A stretch of DNA of 64,000 nt from a virus, in the IMG/VR virus record IMGVR_UViG_3300025400_000015, positions 1 to 64,000 of that record; one strand, given 5' to 3'. The notes under the pieces were generated by a model. It was not told the DNA's origin, ran no database searches, and saw only the letters and a list, made by a program, of their open reading frames with translations. Positions 25,723 through 32,481 of this stretch are shown here, one piece after another. The position numbers and the translations under genes are program-made. Each line of letters begins with the position of its first letter. The stretch's first letter is position 1.

Positions 25723-26937
25723 ATGCCTGAAGGCTACGAGCGTGAACTCGTAAACTCACAAGCGCCCAGTGACGTCATCACTGAATTCGCCACCATCGAC
25801 GGAGAAACCATGGAGTTCGATTCGGACACCATGACCCGTTGCGAGCGAACCACCTGCGACAACGCGTGGCTCAACGATTCATATGACTATATGAATGTCT
25901 TTACGTTGGGCGGCGAACAGCAGTGGTGCGAAGACTGCGCCAACCTGCGATCATGGGTTTGTGACTCATGCTCCAACTGGTACGACTCGTACTACGAAAG
26001 TTCCACCTGCGTTGACGACGAATCCAGCGTCTGCACTGAATGTGACGAAAACACGTGGTACTGCGACAGTTGCGAAACCAACCACTGGGATGGCCACACT
26101 TGCGAGCGCGTAGAACAAGAGTTGATGTCCTACACCTTCAAGCCACGTCCAATTCACAAGTTCGCCAGCAATGAGGTCTGGAATGGAGCCCAAGGGTACC
26201 CCACTCCCACCTACGGCATCGAACTTGAGTCGGAAAACGTAACAAACCAGTTGCACGAAGCAATCGCCGCGTTCCGCAAGCACTACACGATGGACGACTT
26301 CTACCTCAAGTCGGACGGCTCGCTGTCCTACGGCATGGAGATTGTCAGCCACCCTCGGTCGCTTGCGTCGTGGCGGGAAATTGCTCCCGAACTGGCCGTA
26401 GCGCTCAAGGAATTGAGCAATCTCGGTCAGCGCGCTTGGTCGCAAACTCGTGCTGGTTTGCACATCCACGTTGGACGTAAGAACTTCACCACCAGCCACG
26501 CGGCTCGTTTCGTGATGTTGTTTGCGCGCAACGCAGAAGACTGGATCCGTCTCGCCAACCGCAAGACCTCGTACGCGTTGTTCAGCGGAATCGAAGGGGC
26601 TGCCGTCATGAAGGTCAAAAACCCAACGTGGGCTGCTCACTCCGACGCCGTCAACACTGGCGCCAACGGTGGAACAACGATCGAAATTCGTATCTTCCGT
26701 CCATCGCTGTCAGTCGGCCGCGTAATCGGTTCAATTGAGTTGGTCGATGCAGCAATTGCGTACACGCGCAACATGACCGCATACGATGCCATCCGCGGGG
26801 CTCTGGCCTACGACGAGTTCAAGAAGTACGTCATGTCGTGCGACAACTGGCCAATGGCCAAGAACATCATGCGTGGCTTGCGCTTCAACATGGAAATTCT
26901 CCCGCCCGACAATCGTGGAGACCGCTCATGTGCGTGA
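25723..26937 (+). CDS. Amidoligase-family enzyme with N-terminal zinc-ribbon region
   Basis: 404 aa from the ATG at 25723, favoured by GAAAGG just upstream (an earlier in-frame start at 25636 lacks this). Residues ~40-140 hold repeated CxxC pairs (CEDCANL, CDSCSNW, CTECDEN, CDSCETN), probably two or more zinc ribbons. The catalytic part has TYGIELESE (~165), LKSDGSLSYGMEIVSHP (~195), GLHIHVG (H247, H249) and TIEIRIFRPS (~321), matching the phage/bacterial amidoligase family with a glutamine-synthetase-like fold (Amidoligase_2). These form amide bonds using ATP. The next gene overlaps it and encodes a class II glutaminase, a typical partner. Substrate unknown. Confidence 0.82.
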   Translation: MPEGYERELVNSQAPSDVITEFATIDGETMEFDSDTMTRCERTTCDNAWLNDSYDYMNVFTLGGEQQWCEDCANLRSWVCDSCSNWYDSYYESSTCVDDESSVCTECDENTWYCDSCETNHWDGHTCERVEQELMSYTFKPRPIHKFASNEVWNGAQGYPTPTYGIELESENVTNQLHEAIAAFRKHYTMDDFYLKSDGSLSYGMEIVSHPRSLASWREIAPELAVALKELSNLGQRAWSQTRAGLHIHVGRKNFTTSHAARFVMLFARNAEDWIRLANRKTSYALFSGIEGAAVMKVKNPTWAAHSDAVNTGANGGTTIEIRIFRPSLSVGRVIGSIELVDAAIAYTRNMTAYDAIRGALAYDEFKKYVMSCDNWPMAKNIMRGLRFNMEILPPDNRGDRSCA

Positions 26938-27833
26938 TGTGCGTAGGAACGACCGCCAATGAACGGCCGACACGCGCTAACCTCGTCGTTAGTTGCATCA
27001 ACAACCCAGACGGCTTCGGCTGGGGAATCGTGTACGACGCACAAGTCGAAGGAACACCAACCCGTCGACTCATGGCAAACCACTCGATGACGTCCGAAAG
27101 CGCCATCGATTCGTACTTCGCGGCACTCGACCAGTTGGGCGAAGCAGTTGTGGGACACCTGTTCCACGCTCGCATCGCCACACGCGGTGGGGTTCACCTG
27201 AAAGGCTGTCACCCATTCTGGGTACCAGAAGGTGAGCGTGAGTACGACACCAGTGCGTTGCTTGCACACAACGGAATGCTTGGCTTGAGCATCCCCAAGA
27301 ACGACCAGCGGGTTGACTCGCAGGTCTTTGCGGAGGATGTGCTGCCAATGTTCGGTGGCGTCGAATCGCTGAACAAGCCGTACATGTGGGACATCATCAA
27401 CGGTTACGTTGAGGGAGAACGCTCCAAGGTGGTAATTCTCAACACCATCTTCGAAGAGTCACCTGTCATCATCTTGGGCGAAAGCCTCGGATCGTGGGAC
27501 AAGAACACCGGGCTCTGGTGGTCTAACACCTCATGGTGCAGCACTCCTTCGTATCGCACGCCAGCAAACGTGACCTACGGATCGCGAATGCCAGCACGCG
27601 AGAGCACTTGGTCAGACTACGACATGTTTGAGTCAAAGTCAACCATGACCGAAGACGAGTACGAAGAGTTGTTTGGCGGAATGGCATGCCTTGACACAAC
27701 CTGCCCCGGCTGGGTTCTCCCAGAAGACGGACACTTGTGCTTGGAGTGCGGCGTCTGCCAAATGTGCCTCGACACGTGGGATGAGTGTATTTGCGAAGAC
27801 ATTCGCGAATCACTGCCCACGGAAAAGCAATAA
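26928..27833 (+). CDS. Class II glutamine amidotransferase-like protein
   Basis: 301 aa from the ATG at 26928, overlapping the amidoligase stop by ten bases and preceded by GTGGAG. It begins MCVMCVG, so the nucleophilic Cys expected right after Met in Ntn glutaminases is present (C2, or C5 if translation starts at 26937). Other family marks are NNPDGFGWGIVYD, HARIATRGGVHLKGCHPF and LLAHNGMLG. It would release ammonia from glutamine for the amidoligase. The C-terminus carries a Cys cluster (CLECGVCQMCLDTWDECIC), an unusual zinc-binding tail that mirrors the partner. Confidence 0.85.
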   Translation: MCVMCVGTTANERPTRANLVVSCINNPDGFGWGIVYDAQVEGTPTRRLMANHSMTSESAIDSYFAALDQLGEAVVGHLFHARIATRGGVHLKGCHPFWVPEGEREYDTSALLAHNGMLGLSIPKNDQRVDSQVFAEDVLPMFGGVESLNKPYMWDIINGYVEGERSKVVILNTIFEESPVIILGESLGSWDKNTGLWWSNTSWCSTPSYRTPANVTYGSRMPARESTWSDYDMFESKSTMTEDEYEELFGGMACLDTTCPGWVLPEDGHLCLECGVCQMCLDTWDECICEDIRESLPTEKQ

Positions 27834-27868
27834 GCGGCTCCGGCTGGCATTTCCGATATCAAAAGTAC

Positions 27869-28045
27869 ATGGACAAGGTGGCCTTCGTGGTTTGCGCCAT
27901 TGAAGGCTACCTTGTCTACTCTTTTGTGCACAAGTACACAGCATCCATTGTTGGAGTCAACACCACCGATCCAGTTGCCCTCTTCGCAGGCGGCTCTATT
28001 GGTGGGGCCATGTGGGCCACTTGGGTGAATGCCAAGCGCAAGTAA
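27869..28045 (+). CDS. Small membrane protein
   Basis: A 58-aa protein (MDKVAFVVCAIEGYLVYSFV start) with two hydrophobic stretches around residues 4-20 and 38-52 and a basic C-terminus. It follows the amidotransferase after 35 bases and ends just before a terminator. Function unknown. Confidence 0.55.
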   Translation: MDKVAFVVCAIEGYLVYSFVHKYTASIVGVNTTDPVALFAGGSIGGAMWATWVNAKRK

Positions 28046-28050
28046 ATAAA

Positions 28051-28092
28051 TTAGGGTGGGGGTAGTCGAAAGACTGCTCTCACCCTAATTTT
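28051..28092 (+). terminator. Rho-independent terminator of the early operon
   Basis: Outer arms TTAGGGTG (28051-28058) and CACCCTAA (28081-28088), an inner AGTC/GACT pairing, and TTTT immediately after. It ends the plus-strand operon containing the SLOG, amidoligase and amidotransferase genes. Confidence 0.8.
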
Positions 28093-28179
28093 GTATTGGT
28101 GTTGGTCGCGTTTCTCACCGACCCTAAAGGGTCACCTCAAAACACGAATACGTAAGCCGCGGCAAGCGCGGACGCCGGA

Positions 28180-28222
28180 GGCGAATTATCCTTTGGTACC
28201 GGCCCGGCGAATTATCCTTTGG
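28180..28222. repeat. Two 17-bp direct repeats
   Basis: GGCGAATTATCCTTTGG occurs at 28180-28196 and again at 28206-28222, spaced 26 bases apart (about 2.5 helical turns), in the gap between convergent genes. Could be binding sites or a duplication remnant. The rest of 28093-28235 shows no gene. Confidence 0.7.
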
Positions 28223-28235
28223 AACAGAACCGCAA

Positions 28236-28294
28236 AATTCCCTCGGGAAAGGGGGCCTTAAACGAGTAAGAACCCACCTCTACCCGAGGGAATT
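28236..28294 (-). terminator. Terminator of the 81-aa gene
   Basis: AATTCCCTCGGG (28236-28247) is exactly complementary to 28283-28294. On the minus strand the second arm ends in TTTT. The loop is long (35 bases), so termination efficiency is uncertain. Confidence 0.55.
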
Positions 28295-28300
28295 ATGCGC

Positions 28301-28546
28301 TTAGTTGCCGATGTAGCGAATGTAAGTGCGCTGGATCTTCACGCCGTTCTCAACCGTTCGGCGGTAAGCTCGCTCCCACTGCGGACCCTTGAACGGCCCC
28401 CATGCTGGGCGGTGAGCCGTGCCCTCGTAGAGCACAAACCACTGGTTGGGGCGAGACTTCCCAGCCTCAACAAAGTACGCTGACTTAGTTGCTGCGTAGC
28501 CACCACGCTTTGCTGGTGCTGGCGCTTCCCACTTAATTTCTTCCAT
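28301..28546 (-). CDS. Small protein of unknown function
   Basis: An 81-aa basic protein (MEEIKWEAPAPAKRGGYAA start) with an excellent ribosome site (AAGGAGG) before the ATG. It has WFVLYEGTAHRPAWGPFKG and a C-terminal RTYIRYIG strand. It is the only minus-strand gene between two plus-strand early blocks, with its own promoter and terminator, as regulators often are, but no helix-turn-helix is evident. Confidence 0.65.
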   Translation of the reverse strand: MEEIKWEAPAPAKRGGYAATKSAYFVEAGKSRPNQWFVLYEGTAHRPAWGPFKGPQWERAYRRTVENGVKIQRTYIRYIGN

Positions 28547-28570
28547 GTTACCTCCTTTAAGGTGATACCC

Positions 28571-28625
28571 ACATTAATGCCTAATCCCACAAATTGCAAA
28601 TCATAAGAACAGATAGCGACTATCT
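28571..28625 (-). promoter_or_regulatory. Promoter of the 81-aa gene with an adjacent dyad operator
   Basis: On the minus strand TTGCAA (28594-28599), a 17-base spacer and TAATGT (28571-28576) form a reasonable sigma-70-type promoter. A perfect dyad AGATAG-CGA-CTATCT lies at 28611-28625, just upstream, between this gene and the plus-strand gene at 28709. It could bind a regulator of both directions. A TTGACA at 28648-28653 faces the plus strand but has no convincing -10 at the right distance. Confidence 0.5.
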
Positions 28626-28708
28626 TTATTTAAATTTGCATTTAGTGTTGACAAGCACTAGCTTTGTATGCGTGGTCGCAAGGCCACCATAACAGTAAAG
28701 GAAATGAG

Positions 28709-28849
28709 ATGGAAGCGTACACGGTTACAATCCTTGTTTGCATTCAATGCTATGACATTGAGGGCTGGTGCGATGGCGCACCGTTTGACTTGGAAGAACA
28801 CACGTACATTTGCGAGCGTTGTGGCGCAGCTCTGGGAGGAGAAGAATGA
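28709..28849 (+). CDS. Tiny zinc-ribbon protein
   Basis: A 46-aa protein starting MEAYTVTILVCIQCYDIEG, with CIQC and CERC pairs forming a zinc ribbon. The ATG at 28709 follows AAAGGAAATGAG. Its stop overlaps the next start (ATGA). First of four chained tiny genes. Function unknown. Confidence 0.6.
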   Translation: MEAYTVTILVCIQCYDIEGWCDGAPFDLEEHTYICERCGAALGGEE

Positions 28850-29022
28850 TTAACCACGGATTGGCCTTTGCGGCTACCGGCTTCGGCAAGGTAGAGGTTT
28901 ACCTTGACCGTCAGCCTGCTACGCTTGAAGAAGCGCTGGACTGCATTGACTACCTCATCGCTCGATACAACGAGGCGCAGGAAGTCATCAATGAACTGGA
29001 GCAGGAAGGGGAGGGCGTATGA
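28846..29022 (+). CDS. Small acidic early protein
   Basis: A 58-aa protein (MINHGLAFAATGFGKVEVYL start) with the ribosome site GGGAGG upstream and ATGA overlaps at both ends. The C-terminal half is a helical, acidic segment (EALDCIDYLIARYNEAQEVI). Function unknown. Confidence 0.6.
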   Translation: MINHGLAFAATGFGKVEVYLDRQPATLEEALDCIDYLIARYNEAQEVINELEQEGEGV

Positions 29023-29138
29023 CGTTGAACATAACCGGAGAATGGTCCGACTGCGACCGTCACCCCGACTTGGAGTGCTACCGCTTCTTGTCCTTCGCCA
29101 CTGATCAATACGACTACGACTGCGAGGTGTCGGAATGA
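29019..29138 (+). CDS. 39-aa acidic protein
   Basis: Starts at ATG 29019 in an ATGA overlap with the previous gene and stops at 29138, giving MTLNITGEWSDCDRHPDLEC and a Tyr/Asp-rich end. Three cysteines and three His/Asp residues could bind metal. The chained overlaps on both sides are the evidence that it is translated. Confidence 0.5.
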   Translation: MTLNITGEWSDCDRHPDLECYRFLSFATDQYDYDCEVSE

Positions 29139-29305
29139 CAAACGTTTCGGGCGACGGCTTTTACACGACCTGCAAAGGATCAATTTACAAGCCCAGCAAA
29201 AACCCTTTTGGTATCTGCGATTCGTGCTGCGAGTTGCGCACCCTCACCATTGTCTACAACGACGTTGGTGACGAAGTAAACTATCACTGCGACGAATGTC
29301 TGTGA
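29135..29305 (+). CDS. 56-aa zinc-ribbon protein
   Basis: Starts at ATG 29135, overlapping the previous stop, and ends at 29305. It has CDSCCELR and a C-terminal HCDECL, a four-Cys zinc ribbon like those in the amidoligase N-terminus. Last gene before the convergent terminator. Confidence 0.6.
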   Translation: MTNVSGDGFYTTCKGSIYKPSKNPFGICDSCCELRTLTIVYNDVGDEVNYHCDECL

Positions 29306-29317
29306 TAGACTAAGTTC

Positions 29318-29394
29318 GCTAGGGGGGTCGAGTCTGACTTCCTCGGTAATGAGCCGACCTGTTCCCTTTCTCCAGGTGCGGCTCCCCCCCTAGC
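29318..29394. terminator. Bidirectional terminator between convergent operons
   Basis: Outer arms GCTAGGGGGG (29318-29327) and CCCCCCTAGC (29385-29394) enclose a second stem GAGCCG/CGGCTC (29351-29356 with 29379-29384). It separates the plus-strand tiny genes from the minus-strand whiB gene, so it can serve both. Confidence 0.7.
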
Positions 29395-29396
29395 AT

Positions 29397-29783
29397 TTAT
29401 TGAGTATGCCCGTTTCGCTTCTTGCGATAACGGGCTACTCTTATTTTTGAGGCATGGTTGTATGCCTCAATGCAGGGCTCGCAGATGACGTGGTCAGGGT
29501 CCTTAAGTTTGAGGCGACGATGCTGTGCGTGTCCTCGCTCGGTGCCGTGCTCGATTTCCTTGCGATTAGGAGGCTCGTAGCCCAGCGATGCTGCCACGAT
29601 GCGGAGTTCCTGATACGACAAACCGCCCCACACTCCCCATGCTTCCCGATGTTCTAAGGCCCAATACAGGCAGTCGGTCTTTATGGGGCAGGTAGCGCAG
29701 ATAGCACTAGCCTGTTGTGTGAGGCGGTCGTTGAAGAAGAGATCCGTCTGCCCTACGCAGAGGGCTTTGGACCAATCGGTCAT
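29397..29783 (-). CDS. whiB: WhiB-family Fe-S regulator 1
   Basis: A 128-aa protein with the WhiB signature: C9, then C29-x2-C32-x5-C38, then GVWGG at 50-54. Four cysteines hold a 4Fe-4S cluster and the Gly-Trp turn contacts the host sigma factor. The C-terminal half adds a CEPC pair and a very basic end (RVARYRKKRNG), likely contacting DNA. WhiB proteins are confined to Actinobacteria and their phages, so this is the best host clue. It is the last gene of the minus-strand replication operon, three bases after ssb. Confidence 0.92.
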   Translation of the reverse strand: MTDWSKALCVGQTDLFFNDRLTQQASAICATCPIKTDCLYWALEHREAWGVWGGLSYQELRIVAASLGYEPPNRKEIEHGTERGHAQHRRLKLKDPDHVICEPCIEAYNHASKIRVARYRKKRNGHTQ

Positions 29784-29786
29784 GGA

Positions 29787-30149
29787 CTAGAAATCTTCCT
29801 CGGGGGTCGACCACTTCTTGGGTGCGCCCTTAGCGTCCTCGCTGGCGTAGCGAAGATCGGCTCCTGCGCCTTCGACGGTCAAGATGACCTTCGAGACGGT
29901 CTTGCCTTCCTTGTTCTCGTAGCGGTCTTGGTTCAGGTTGCCAGTGATGATAACACGCTGGCCCTTGCGCAAGTTGTCCGAGATGCCTTGGGCAAGAGTG
30001 CCCCAAGCGGTGCAGTCGAAGTAAGAGACGCTCTCTTCTTCGCCCTTCTTCCGGTTCACTGCGATGCTGAAATTAGCGAGGGCAGTTCCCTTGTTTGTGA
30101 ACTTCAGGTCCACGTCTGCGACCATACGGCCAATAAGCGTTGTGCTCAT
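29787..30149 (-). CDS. ssb: Single-stranded DNA-binding protein
   Basis: A 120-aa OB-fold protein starting MSTTLIGRMVADVDLKFT, with VSYFDCTAWGTLAQ and KGQRVIITGNL, matching bacterial SSB cores. It is short because the disordered linker is nearly absent, but an acidic tip (STPEEDF) remains, comparable to the tip that recruits replication proteins. The ribosome site is AAAGGA. It would coat single strands during replication and ERF-mediated annealing. Confidence 0.92.
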   Translation of the reverse strand: MSTTLIGRMVADVDLKFTNKGTALANFSIAVNRKKGEEESVSYFDCTAWGTLAQGISDNLRKGQRVIITGNLNQDRYENKEGKTVSKVILTVEGAGADLRYASEDAKGAPKKWSTPEEDF

Positions 30150-30197
30150 GTTTTTCCTTTACAGTGTTGTGCCTTGCGGCGTATTTAGTTTACCACG

Positions 30198-30539
30198 TTA
30201 GAAGCCTGCTTGCTTAAGCAACCAAGCCATTTCTTCCAGCGTTACGACTGCGTAGCCCAGTCGAGCTGGCTTGTTCCGCCGTTTGATAACAGCGATACCA
30301 AGGTCCGCCTTCGCATTGGCTCGCTCTCGGGACGCTTCGTCCATGATGCTCGCCAACGTGATGGTCTTTACATTCTTGCACTCAATCACGACCCGAGGGA
30401 TACCGTTAAGGTCGCCCTTGTCCATCGTGTTGCCTGCGCCGTAGCGTCGCTCGGCATAGGGGAACCCCATGTCGTTAAACACCTTGGCAACGTCACGTTC
30501 CCACTGGGAACCCTTTGCCTTTTCAGGCGTCGTCATCAC
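30198..30539 (-). CDS. PD-(D/E)XK endonuclease / Holliday-junction-resolvase-like protein
   Basis: About 113 aa. KGSQWERDVAKVFNDMGFP, then ERRYGAG, then KGDLNGIPRVVIECKNVK give the catalytic order E...GD...ExK of the PD-(D/E)XK fold, as in archaeal-type Hjc resolvases and small phage nucleases. The start may be GTG at 30539 or ATG at 30536; both overlap the upstream 51-aa gene. Likely trims or resolves branched DNA for packaging. Family call good, exact substrate inferred. Confidence 0.8.
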   Translation of the reverse strand: MMTTPEKAKGSQWERDVAKVFNDMGFPYAERRYGAGNTMDKGDLNGIPRVVIECKNVKTITLASIMDEASRERANAKADLGIAVIKRRNKPARLGYAVVTLEEMAWLLKQAGF

Positions 30540-30678
30540 TCGTCTTTTCGATCAGCACGGCAATCGCTTCCTGAATCTTCGTCTGCTCGACGCCGACCTG
30601 CACTAAAGCAGCCAGAAAGTTGACCATCATGTTGTCAACAGACTCTTCAATTTTCTTAATAATTTCTTCATTTGTCAT
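30523..30678 (-). CDS. 51-aa helical protein
   Basis: A short frame from ATG 30678 (MTNEEIIKKIEESVDNMMVN) to the stop at 30523. It is wholly helical and acidic, with IQEAIAVLIEKTSDDA at the end. It overlaps the 173-aa gene upstream and the nuclease downstream, filling the gap exactly. Function unknown. Confidence 0.55.
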   Translation of the reverse strand: MTNEEIIKKIEESVDNMMVNFLAALVQVGVEQTKIQEAIAVLIEKTSDDDA

Positions 30679-31196
30679 CGAACTAAGCCTAGCACACGCT
30701 TGATGCTCTCCGGCATTGGCACCGCCTCTTCACGCTCTCGACGCTTCTTTTCAAAGAACTCGCTGTCGACGGCAGGAATTCGTGGGGCGGTGTCCTGCAC
30801 AACAATGACTTCTCCGTCACGTTGGCGCTGCGCAAGCATCGTGTGGTAGTGCTTGCGGAACTTGATCGGTGAAAAAATAACCGTGCCCCAGAAAGCATGA
30901 CCAACGCACCACGTCAACATTTCTTCGACGTTGGGCACCGGCACCTTGTCAATGCGCAACAACTTTTCCATTGCGGAAACGTTCGTGTCGTTCATAACAA
31001 AAGGGCGGTGGGAGTTGGCAACAATGCCTTCGTTGAGGCGCTCACAAAGCGTTCGAGCCTGCGCCCATGTCTCTGTATGCTTGGTTCGTGCCACAGTTCG
31101 GGCGTTGACGAATTTCTTCATTTCCTCCACCTCTTCCACGGTGACACGCCCCTCCTGAATTAACAAACACAAAACTTCCTTGTACGCGTCAGTCAT
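30675..31196 (-). CDS. DnaD-like replication protein (probable helicase loader or replisome organiser)
   Basis: A 173-aa protein. The segment AFWGTVIFSPIKFRKHYHTM resembles the conserved C-terminal motif of phage replisome organisers and DnaD-like proteins, where a Trp, a Ser-Pro turn and LRK/FRK precede the end. The N-terminus is helical. It lies in the same operon as SSB, nuclease and ERF. No polymerase, primase or helicase is visible in the window, so a protein that recruits host replication enzymes would fit. Moderate confidence. Confidence 0.55.
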   Translation of the reverse strand: MTDAYKEVLCLLIQEGRVTVEEVEEMKKFVNARTVARTKHTETWAQARTLCERLNEGIVANSHRPFVMNDTNVSAMEKLLRIDKVPVPNVEEMLTWCVGHAFWGTVIFSPIKFRKHYHTMLAQRQRDGEVIVVQDTAPRIPAVDSEFFEKKRREREEAVPMPESIKRVLGLVR

Positions 31197-31396
31197 CGCG
31201 CCACATCTTCCACGTCACATAAGTCGCACTCAACTTTAGTTTTTAGGTCGTCAAACTTTAGGTTTTCGGTAGCGTCCAGTACCTTGATTACGTCGCAGGG
31301 TGATTGGGTGAGGCAGGTGGCGCACACCGGAAACCATTCCGTGTGCGGTTGAGGCTGGTGCTTCTCTCGTAGGGCTTTGATTTCGGTGGGGGTCAT
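31193..31396 (-). CDS. Small CxxC protein, paralogue of the next gene
   Basis: 67 aa from the ATG at 31396 (MTPTEIKALREKH). CATCLTQSPCDVIKVLDATE and a second pair (CDLC) suggest a zinc site. The N-terminal layout repeats in the adjacent 91-aa protein (MTPAERQALREKH, CDICPGYYPCDVIRLLDATE), so a tandem gene duplication is likely. Overlaps its neighbours by ATGA. Function unknown. Confidence 0.6.
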   Translation of the reverse strand: MTPTEIKALREKHQPQPHTEWFPVCATCLTQSPCDVIKVLDATENLKFDDLKTKVECDLCDVEDVAR

Positions 31397-31668
31397 AGTT
31401 TCTCTCCACACTTGGGGCAGTAGGCGAACTCCAGCCACGTTTCATCGCCATCTATCCCAGCAGGTATCCACGAACCGGCGATGTTCTGAAACACGCGCCG
31501 GTGCTTCTCTCGTATAACGTGGTCGCACTGCGGTTCGGTGGCATCAAGCAATCGAATAACGTCGCAGGGGTAGTAGCCAGGGCAGATGTCGCACGAGGTA
31601 GTCCCTTTGCCGTAGCGACCGTGAGCCGTGTGCTTCTCTCGTAGGGCTTGGCGTTCGGCGGGGGTCAT
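31393..31668 (-). CDS. Small zinc-finger protein, paralogue of the previous gene
   Basis: A 91-aa protein with CDIC plus PCDVIRLLDATE in the first half and a C-terminal CPKCGEKL zinc knuckle. Start and stop overlap the neighbours. It resembles small zinc-ribbon proteins often found in actinophage early operons. No function assigned. Confidence 0.65.
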   Translation of the reverse strand: MTPAERQALREKHTAHGRYGKGTTSCDICPGYYPCDVIRLLDATEPQCDHVIREKHRRVFQNIAGSWIPAGIDGDETWLEFAYCPKCGEKL

Positions 31669-31751
31669 TGTGCGGCCTCCCAGATGCAGTAGCCCAGCCA
31701 GCAGAGCCAGCCAGCAATAGCAACGATGTAAATACAGTCAGCCAACTTCAT
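31665..31751 (-). CDS. Tiny membrane peptide (28 aa)
   Basis: A 28-codon frame from ATG 31751 to 31665, one hydrophobic helix (DCIYIVAIAGWLCWLGYCIW). It fits exactly between two genes with ATGA overlaps at both ends, which is the main evidence that it is real. Possible membrane-disturbing or regulatory peptide. Confidence 0.45.
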   Translation of the reverse strand: MKLADCIYIVAIAGWLCWLGYCIWEAAQ

Positions 31752-32143
31752 TGGTCGTAAGTGTCCATGATGCAGTCGTGCAAGTCCTCAAGGTCGAGCA
31801 GATGCTCAGCCGTGTCGGAACCGAACTGCTCGCCACACTTGCCACACATGCTGACAAACTCGTGCTGGTATGACCGGTACTCATCGAGGGCAATGGTCAG
31901 GTACGTAATCATGTCCAGCAGGCTGTCCTCGACGCCCTCGTTGCTAAGGCTGCCACCAGAGGCGGCCCGTTGCAGACGCTTCATTTTGTCGTTGGCTCGC
32001 ATGACTGCACCGACCCACGAGGGGATGCCGAACTCTTCGGAGCCACGAATGTTGTAGTAGGGGTCATGAGGGCGGCCGTAATCACGAGACTTCTTATCGT
32101 GCATGGCCTGCACTTCTTTTAGAATCAGGTTGAATGATGACAT
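31748..32143 (-). CDS. DUF1599-type (nucleotide-modification-associated / MazG-like) protein
   Basis: 131 aa from the ATG at 32143, chosen over an upstream in-frame start because AAAGGACTG lies just before it. The core HDKKSRDYGRPHDPYYNIRG, EEFGIPSWVGAVMRANDKMK and NEGVEDSLLDMITYLTIAL is typical of the phage DUF1599 family, related to all-alpha NTP pyrophosphohydrolases. The C-terminus adds CGKC and several His/Asp residues. Likely handles nucleotides; substrate unknown. Confidence 0.75.
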   Translation of the reverse strand: MSSFNLILKEVQAMHDKKSRDYGRPHDPYYNIRGSEEFGIPSWVGAVMRANDKMKRLQRAASGGSLSNEGVEDSLLDMITYLTIALDEYRSYQHEFVSMCGKCGEQFGSDTAEHLLDLEDLHDCIMDTYDQ

Positions 32144-32213
32144 GATCAGTCCTTTGGAATTCGCATAGAGGCTATGCAACAAAAAATAATGATTGTACAG
32201 CAAATGGCGATTA

Positions 32214-32348
32214 TCACTTGGTCTCCTTCGGGCCAGGTATATGAACAAACGCTGTGTTCAGGCTTTTGTTTTTTGGACAACGGTGCGACACATCGGTCGC
32301 AACGGCGTGAACTTTAAGGTTGCATTTTGGGCACTGGAAGTATCGCAT
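32214..32348 (-). CDS. 44-aa zinc-knuckle protein
   Basis: A short frame starting MRYFQCPKCNLKVHAVATDV and ending in a basic tail. The CPKC and later HRC residues suggest zinc binding. It overlaps the end of the 55-aa gene by 35 bases in another frame, and its ribosome site is distant, so it is less certain. The bases 32144-32213 hold nothing else I can support. Confidence 0.4.
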   Translation of the reverse strand: MRYFQCPKCNLKVHAVATDVSHRCPKNKSLNTAFVHIPGPKETK

Positions 32349-32481
32349 ACTTTGCTGGCACCTTTCCTCGGTAGGGGATTTGTTGGTTCTCGGGCTTGAA
32401 CTGCGCACCACAGCCCTTGCAAAACACAAGGGCTGGGTGCGCGGCCGACAGGTTCATGAGCCAGTCGTGCCGGTGGGTCAT
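32314..32481 (-). CDS. 55-aa zinc-ribbon protein
   Basis: A frame from ATG 32481, overlapping the ERF stop in ATGA fashion. The sequence has FCKGCGAQFKPENQQIPYRG, a half zinc ribbon that may be completed in a dimer. Coupling to the ERF gene is the main evidence. Confidence 0.5.
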   Translation of the reverse strand: MTHRHDWLMNLSAAHPALVFCKGCGAQFKPENQQIPYRGKVPAKYAILPVPKMQP

